This document shows positions 57,540-64,000 of a stretch of DNA of 64,000 bases, in pieces; within the stretch, counting starts at the first letter, position 1, and every line of letters begins with the position of its first letter. Source of the stretch: Asterella californica (lineage: Eukaryota > Streptophyta > Marchantiopsida > Marchantiales > Aytoniaceae); the NCBI GenBank assembly GCA_036924285.1, contig JAYKYS010000001.1:33789501-33853500 (forward strand), in the 5' to 3' direction. The notes beneath the pieces are model-generated. The model was not told the DNA's origin and searched no databases. It worked only from the letters and a program-made list of their open reading frames with translations. Position numbers and translations under genes: made by a program.

Positions 57540-58194
57540 ATGCCGTCGTCAAGGATGCGAACCCTTCTCTTCAACATTCAGAATGCCTGCTCGATGATTA
57601 TTCTCCTTCTTATGTGACATTCGTCGTATAGCATGTGAGCTGATACCATACGAGGTCTTTGTGGGTAGGGGACGAGCAACCATGGCTGCATTGAATATCC
57701 AGAGTCCTTTAAAAGATAAGGGCTCAAGTTGAAACCACTATTTATCTGGATGCTCGGTCCGGCTAGAAAATCACCTATTGAGACCCGATGGTAAAATGAA
57801 GATAAACGAAGGAGACGTTTATCATTCACTGAGCTTGGGAGACCACAAGTGACGTCCAAATCCTTCTAAATTCGCAGATTGCTTGCAATAAGATGTTGTG
57901 ATACTCTTTACGATTGAAGTAATCATAAGCTAAGAATCCATTGATGGGAGCACATATGAGAATATGTGTCACACATTTGACAAACGACAAAGTCTGCGGA
58001 AACCGTATGAGATTTGAGTCATCTCTGTACCACGAGATCAAGATAGAAACTTCAGACCAAGAACTATATAAATGACCGACACACCTTGTTGAATGATCTC
58101 TTTCATAGTTATCTCCCGAACGTCGAACCTCTTCGTTACTGCAAAATACGTCTCTGAATGTGCGAGCCGGTAGAAATTTCTTCAAACTTTGAGA
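57540..58194 (-). pseudogene. PIF/Harbinger-type DDE transposase remnant
   Basis: Read on the minus strand, one frame gives INGFLAYDYFNRKEYHNILLQ. After a frameshift near 57850 another gives DVTCGLPSSVNDKRLLRLSSF, SPYLLKDSGYSMQPWLLVPY and RRRIIIEQAF, then a TGA and MLKRRVRILDD. This is the order of the DDE_Tnp_4 core. The second Asp (VNDKR) and the Glu (IIIEQAF) are present, but the first Asp of the usual IDG motif is Asn (AAT 57940-57942). Terminal inverted repeats were not found. The upstream end runs into a G3-like LTR. The element is dead. Confidence 0.75.
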
Positions 58195-59350
58195 CCTCAG
58201 TTCTCTCAATTTGGTCGGCCAATGATGATCAAACTTCACATGAAACTTTATTGGACCTTTCACTCTTATCCTGAATAATTTTCAGGTCAAAACCTCAATC
58301 CAACTCTCTGATATAAATCAAACCCTAATCTGCTACCTTAAGAGCTTTTTAGACCCAAGTATGTTTGCTCCAAGCCTTGAACAACATATTCAACAATTCA
58401 AGATGAAACTTTCTAGATATTTAACTGATAAGACATCCGGCAATCCTGAAAAGTTTCACTAAGAAATCCGATCCAGAACTCGAGAAATAGCCAAAATTCC
58501 ATCACTGTCACAGTTTGCAATACACGTCATGTCACGTCTACACCTTTCAACTTTAATCGATCGGTTGACAATCCAAAAAATCAGGAATCAGATGCAATTG
58601 ATATCAAAATGACTAGCTGGTTATCAGCTCTCCAACCCAACTCACAGCTTCTCAAAACTCCTCACGAGTCTCAAGAAACATCCGGAAACATAACAATGGA
58701 TATGAATTTTATCCCGTCAACTCAACAGATCATATCTCCCTCAATCCTCCACGAAACCGTTTGATTCTTCAGCTCAGATTGTAGCCATGGTCGGGAGCTT
58801 TCCAACAATATCTTGCTTCGCTCAAATGGGCACCTGAAGCCTCTCGAAACTACAGAAAATGTCATGGTGAACAACTAGAACACAATTGATTCAAAAGTAA
58901 ACCAATGAGAGCAAAAAGAACTTTAAGTTTGTCTTTTTCTCTCTCAACTCTTTCCACTAGAATGACTTGTAACAACCAAGGGAACACAAGTCACCAGTAA
59001 GACTAGAAGAAATGGTAAATCCAGAGACATGTTGAAGGATTCTCTACGAAACATAAATACACAAAAGCGTTCAACTAGAATGAGACAATTGAGTCACCGA
59101 TTAATGCAGAGTCAATATTACAACCTGAAAATGATCCACAATTATAAGTATAACAAAAAAACGTGAAGTTATCACTCGGTTGAAACATTTGAATTCAAAA
59201 CATTCGTCCGTCCACTCGAGGAAACTCTAAAATGCACTAAGCACGAGAGTGAAGTCAGGTTAGTCGCTGGACTCACGAAAAATGCTTTGAACAGACTGAG
59301 AGTGGTCCACATGGTCTACGGTAGAACAATATGAGTCCAAAATGCATGGA
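58195..59350. repeat. Diverged G3-like LTR fragment
   Basis: It shares, in the same order as 27370-28300 and 39500-40480, blocks like CTCAATTTGG, AAACTTCACA.GAAA, AAAGTTTCACT.AGA.ATCC, CTCAGATTGTAGCC and GAGCTTTCCAACAA. Both ends are uncertain; no TG...CA border or target duplication was found. Confidence 0.45.
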
Positions 59351-60239
59351 AGGTCATCTAAAGAGCACCCCCTTAAGTTTTAGCATATTGGAACGAATAT
59401 ATCTTTCCGAAAAAACTTTGTCATGGTACGCAGACACATCTTATTACCGAACCTAGCTCCCCAAAGAAACAAAATGAGAAAACTTTCTCGTGCGCATGGG
59501 CCCTAAGACCAAATCAGTTTTTCCACTCTTAGAATCAAACCAAACCCCTAACCTCCTTGTCTAGAATCAAACCACATCTCGAACATAACCGAAAGATATA
59601 GTTTAGTTTTGTTCGAACTTGGATCGACTCCTAGTCAGACTTAAGGTGATGTTTGACACGATCTAATGCTTGTTGCTTAACTATGCTTCAGAGTGCTCTA
59701 GACATTTGATTCATCACACCCCTGTTAGGTTGTAGTGTTTGATTATATTTTTCTTAGCGATGTATAGTTTGGTCACACCTTTGACTTATTGTCGAATGTG
59801 AAGTCAGTTACTTTGTCATATTAGTGAAATTCCACACATCATATTGCAGTCCGACTTGTACTTCTTTTTGTTGAGGATGATTTGAATAAAAAGGGATTTA
59901 ATCGCGACTAAAGATAATAAAATGATGAACTACATGGTAAAAATAATTAATTTACTATCGATAATCAATCAAGGATATAATCAAACAATATATTGTTCAG
60001 CAAATTTCTTTGGAATGCTCACATGTTAGATTGTTATTTCCACTGTTTCGTAGTCTTTATTTGTGACATTCAGTCTTTAATGTTATCAGATCATCATCCG
60101 ATTCTTGAGAATGTGATCAAAGACTACATTGGTCTTAAAGCCTGTATTAACAATGATGTCAAGTTTAGTCATTTTTTGTTCGAGTCTACATGAATCTGTA
60201 TGGTCCATTTAACTCGCAAACAACAAGGTATTGTTATTA
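59351..60239. other. AT-rich stretch without a recognised feature
   Basis: No long frame with protein features and no LTR border is visible. It may be the decayed remainder of the G4 element that follows, whose pol is otherwise missing, but I found no match to the pol remnants at 6937-9100. Confidence 0.4.
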
Positions 60240-60569
60240 TAGTGTATGACAGGGTATTAACCTCGTCCACGATCAGCCTTCTCTTGTCGTAGTTCAAGAT
60301 GGAGATCAAAACAACGGTCACTATTGTGACCTGGTCACTTCCAATGCTCATACTGCTTAGACGACGCATGAGATGTCCTGACGTCTATTACCACCTCTCC
60401 TTTGTGTGCAGTCTTTTGATTATGAGGACCATCGCACGTCCAACAAGGACCACCTTGCTGCTGATTAAAGAAAGACGGCATACGCTTCTGCCCACTAGGT
60501 CCTCCAACACCTCCTTGAGAATGTGATTGTTCAGCATGATCTCTACCACCACCACGACCATCACCACGC
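60240..60569 (-). pseudogene. gag: gag C-terminal part of G4b: RGG-rich region and zinc knuckle
   Basis: One minus frame reads a Gly/Arg-rich start (RGDGRGGGRDH), then SQGGVGGPSGQKRM, then CWTCDGPHNQKTAH at about 60410-60450. This fits the CX2CX4HX4C knuckle except that the last Cys is replaced, and a stop follows. The stretch joins the gag capsid remnant on the other side of the solo LTR. Confidence 0.65.
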
Positions 60570-61938
60570 TGTCGGAGTGTGATCCGTCTACCTAGGAAAG
60601 CGCCGAGCTTCTGGCTGTGGTTGTTTACTCAAGAGGTTGGCTTTCAGGTAACAACAGGGCTATAAACACTCACACAGGTGTGTAAGATCTTGTAATATAC
60701 TCAGAAAGCGAAATTCAGGGATAACTGGCAGTAATAGGATCCGACGGCGAACTTTGACACTCACGGAGAAGAAAACTATGAAGGTTTAGACTTCTAAACT
60801 TCCCCTACATGCAAATGAGGTACTACTGGACTCACACACGAAGTTTCAGCCTGAGATCAAATTCTGACACCGAGATGTTGACAGAAAAGTTCTGAGTAAG
60901 AAAATTGCGGCAATTTCTGGTACCCAGCTGGCTATTTCAACCTAGAACAGAAGATTGGCTTGATCAAATTCAAATATTCTCACAGTATTTGAAGTCTACA
61001 GGGTGCTCCTGAATGTACACAGAACTCCAGATCTCCTCCTCTGAAGTCGCTGCTCTAGATTAAGAGCTTTTCAGACCCCTCCAGCTTCAGCGGCCGCCCT
61101 GAATTACTCAGTCACTCAATCGATGCGAAACTTTTTGGGAAATCGTAGCCCTGCTGGCAGAGAACACAACCTCGAAGTTTTGAAGCAATTTCCTCAAATC
61201 TGCTGCAAGTGACACTGAAAACCCTAAATCCAACAAAAGTGATTCAATTCTGGCACAATTTGAACTTCAATTGGTCATAACTTCGTCTTTATTGACTCAA
61301 ATCGATCGAAAATTTCACTGGAAGTGCTTGGCATGACGAGCTCTACCCTCCTGTGCACTCAGATTACGAAGTCCCCTCACCAAATGCTCGAACTCTCCTT
61401 TAGAGCTCTGTTTCTAAATTTAGAGTTAAACTAAAGACAAAAACAGACCAATGGGAGTTCATAGCTCCACTTGGTTGTCCTTTAGTGCCCTAATCCACGT
61501 GGTAACTCAACTTCACTCAAAGGCTACCACGTCAGCCCCTAAAGTGCCAGCGTGAATCTTAAACTTCACGCGAAGGCATGTAAAATAACACGTAACCCTA
61601 AAAGATAACTTAACCAATCTAGAAAGCGTGCATGGGCGACAAGTAAGTACAACCCATGAGCTTAAACCTCTATCAGCATGGAAACCCTAAGTTATGTACT
61701 TTCACAACATAGATAAGCATGATATCATTTGCACAAGCGCAGGAGTGCTTGAACAAGATAGATAACATACTATCAACATACTAAGACTCAAAATATATAA
61801 CACAATAGTGTCAACACCGTATGCAAAGGTGTCAAACATATGTATAAAGGACTAGAAGTAACATGAGCTAACTTCTAGAACTACTAAACTCAAGCGTCGG
61901 AGTAGAAGTCAAGCATGTAGCCGCCAAGTAGCGCGACA
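60570..61938 (-). repeat. G1a solo LTR (1369 bp) with target duplication ACGC
   Basis: On the plus strand it runs from TGTCGGAG to GCGCGACA and is flanked by ACGC at 60566-60569 and 61939-61942. It keeps the roughly 90-bp segment that copy B lacks. It is more diverged from the other G1a LTRs than they are from each other, so it is an older insertion. Confidence 0.93.
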
Positions 61939-62870
61939 ACGCTACTAAGTAGTATGTGATCCTCGAGAAGAGGTGGTCGTCTCATGTGACGGTTCCTTGC
62001 TGAATCCAACAGTCGTCACCCTCTCCTCCATCATGTTGAGCTCAATCCGCTCAACCAAACCAAAGACAACCGTCAACGTCAGAGTAGTGTCTCTAAAGAG
62101 AGTTGCATCTCTAACTCTCTTACGCAGCTCTCAGTCTAGTATCTCATACCTGAATTGGACTCCTTGTGTCTCCGTCATCTTTTGGGTAACGCTGATCAAC
62201 CGCCTCATGTGAGTATACGCCTCGCGTAAGCTCTCTCTAGTCTTTCGTTAGAACTCCTGTAGACTCCTCAACTTGTCGATCCATACACCATGATAGTTCT
62301 TCCTCAAACACTAGAAGAACTGAACCACAGGGTTAAACCTTAGTGGTATCTCGTCCGTATTACTCTCTGCTCCACAACTAGTAGACGCACCGCTGGTAGT
62401 AGATACTCTGCCATTCGTGGACGTACCACTGCTATTGGCATCCAAACTCGCAGGTGCTACGTCTCCCGAAACTACTCCAGTAGTATAGAAACATAGTTGA
62501 GAGACCAATGTTGTCTCAATAACTCAATCTCCACGATGTAGTCCCGCTTGAAGTCAAGGTAATCGTCCATAGACGGTTCCTCCAAGTGTTGAAACAAATC
62601 CTTTCACGTCATGAAAGATGTGAACATCTGTGAGTTTCACATCTGTTGTTGATCGCATCAATATTCGAACTTGTGGATGAAGTCATCCAACTCAATGATA
62701 CCTACCATATCCGAGTATCTTCGACAAATTTTCGTGACTCCATAGATCTCGTCCATGTCCCACAACAACGATATGACGACGCTATGTGTACCTCCAACCA
62801 CGTCCTCGTCTGAGTCGATGTCTTTCGTCAATGAGATCGGTGCTATTGGTTGATATCTCACACCACACCG
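61939..62870 (-). pseudogene. gag: gag capsid remnant of G4b
   Basis: The minus frames read SDMVGIIELDDFIHKFEY, MDDYLDFKRDY, a Ser/Thr-rich linker, then IPLRFNPVVQFF, WIDKLRSLQEF, TRESLREAYTHMRRL and LVERIELNMMEERV. The helix pattern and order fit a gypsy gag. At least two stops are TGA where TGG would be expected, which suggests C-to-T decay on the other strand. Confidence 0.55.
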
Positions 62871-64000
62871 TGTGAACCCACTGCTTACTACAGCTTAATC
62901 TCTGCTGAAACCTCCATGGACCTCCGTGATGACAACCTCCGTGTCAATCGTGAACACTAAGCTCTAACTAGAGCGTCAAAATCTCGTCACCATACGTGAC
63001 ATCAACCTGCCTAACTCCGCTCCTAATGAGCTCACCTATCTCTTACTAGGACGGTCAAGATAAAGACAACATGTACTTGCCATCACCACAGACAAGCTCT
63101 CATGATATGCTGGTTTGTAAGTCCAACCTCACCGTGAGAGAAACAGAGGTAGTTTGACTGATCCGCAACTCCAACCTCACTATCGACAACACACTGAGTG
63201 AACTTACTGTAGAAATCAAGCGCCAACATAAGAAAACATGGCGTTCAAACAAAAAGTAGAATATAGAGAGGTTCCAACCACAAGAAGTCCAAACGATAAC
63301 CCTCCACACTCAAACATGCACAAAGATAAACCCAGTCTCACCCGGACTGATGCCTCCTCTTCAGTGACCACATGCACAATATATGACCACCAACTACTAT
63401 AATTGTACCTAAGGAAGCTTAACTTACACACGCCAGCAAGCTAACTCTGCTCCACCTTCGCACTCACACACCTCTTCTCCTCTTTTTTGACCATCCATGA
63501 TCTTCTTCTCCATGTAACTCACTCGATCCTTCACCAAATCGGATGATTTTTGATGCGTTGGAATTTTCTTCTAGCATGCACCAACTACACTCATTGTCAC
63601 CAGCAATTGTCAATCAACATCTATCCGATGTCCGCTGACGTGCATGTGCCGACCTCCAAATTGATCCAAAAAGCTGTCACAAGAAACTTCAGCAGCGCTT
63701 CCGCACTACCTCACCACCAATCCAACCAAGAATAGGTCCCACACTACTAATCCGAAGAGCGATCAAGCACACTAACAAAAAGAATCATTCCGCGCATACG
63801 CACACTTGCAAATCGAAGATATCGACGATCTGTACACTCCGGAGATACCATCGGTAGAAATCTGAGATCTAAGAGCACTCAATCAGACCTCGCGATACTC
63901 ACTCCACCATGCCAACCAATAATACACAAAGGCTAAAGTTAAACCGTTAACACATCAAAGCAAATTTTGATGTGTTAATTTGATTATATCATATTGATTA
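62871..64000 (-). repeat. Leader and 5' LTR of G4b, continuing beyond the window
   Basis: It matches 41095-42700 with an internal gap corresponding to 41645-41960. Shared blocks include CCGTGTGAACCCACT, GGACCTCCGTGATGACAAC, AGAGCGTCAAAATCTCGTCACC and CATGCACAATATATGACCACCAACT. The LTR probably starts near 62997. Confidence 0.65.

Larger units (their letters stand above)
60240..64000 (-). mobile_element. Second decayed G4 element (G4b), gag and 5' end
   Basis: On the minus strand the 5' LTR and leader (64000-62871, running past the window) are followed by gag remnants (62870-61939 and 60569-60240), split by a G1a solo LTR. Leader and LTR match 41093-42987. No pol is seen at the lower end, so the element is truncated near 60240. 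Confidence 0.7.

Noticed and set aside
58300..58345. CCCTAA words that might be telomeric
   Set aside because: They are single and scattered (also in copy C LTR and family G1a), not arrays.

Overview
The window looks like nuclear DNA of a green plant or streptophyte (charophyte alga, bryophyte or fern grade). It has one multi-exon gene with GT-AG introns that matches the plant form of the SPATA20/DUF255 thioredoxin-domain family. Around it lie stacked LTR retrotransposons, one of which has a primer-binding site resembling the tRNA-Asp type common in plant elements. I cannot name the species. All comparisons were made by eye; no database was searched.

Layout. 1-5288: 3' part of a Ty3/gypsy element (family G1a, copy A, + strand) with an open pol frame and a 1373-bp 3' LTR. 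6313-42987: a nested stack. An old minus-strand gypsy element (G4) carries a G3 LTR (10021-10044 plus 39142-41092). That LTR was split by a G2 element (LTRs 913 bp, + strand). G2 was in turn invaded by G1a copy B (minus, LTR from 11125) and by G1b copy C (minus, 25586-37757). The 3' LTR of copy C holds another G3 solo LTR (26713-28994). A block (8565-12407) recurs at 16725-20567 at an offset of exactly 8160 bp, with its nested boundaries included; this is a tandem duplication or a haplotype-joining artefact. 42988-57292: the SPATA20-like gene in 15 exons (44405-54545, 847 codons) and its flanks. 57540-64000: a decayed PIF/Harbinger-type transposase, a diverged G3-like LTR, and a second decayed G4 element (minus) that carries a G1a solo LTR (60570-61938).

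How the parts work together. G1 elements encode gag-protease in one frame and RT-RNase H-integrase in the -1 frame. At the overlap, copies A and B have a GGGTTTT heptamer, a 6-nt spacer and a strong hairpin; copy C has GGATTTT with another stem. This is a complete predicted -1 ribosomal frameshift module and the most interesting mechanism in the window. Every G1/G3 insertion with two readable ends has a 4-bp target duplication with central CG. G2 instead reads gag-protease-RT in one frame and has extra upstream ORFs with a second zinc knuckle. None of the elements seen in full is intact: copy A has a D-to-N change at an RNase H catalytic position, copy B has a nonsense codon and a 1-nt deletion, copy C has a 1-nt deletion in integrase and has lost a zinc-knuckle Cys, and G2 and G4 carry several stops.

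Limits: repeat ends without a clean TG...CA or target duplication are approximate, difference counts are by eye, and several stretches (5289-6312, 42988-44404, 54546-57292, 59351-60239) hold nothing I can identify.
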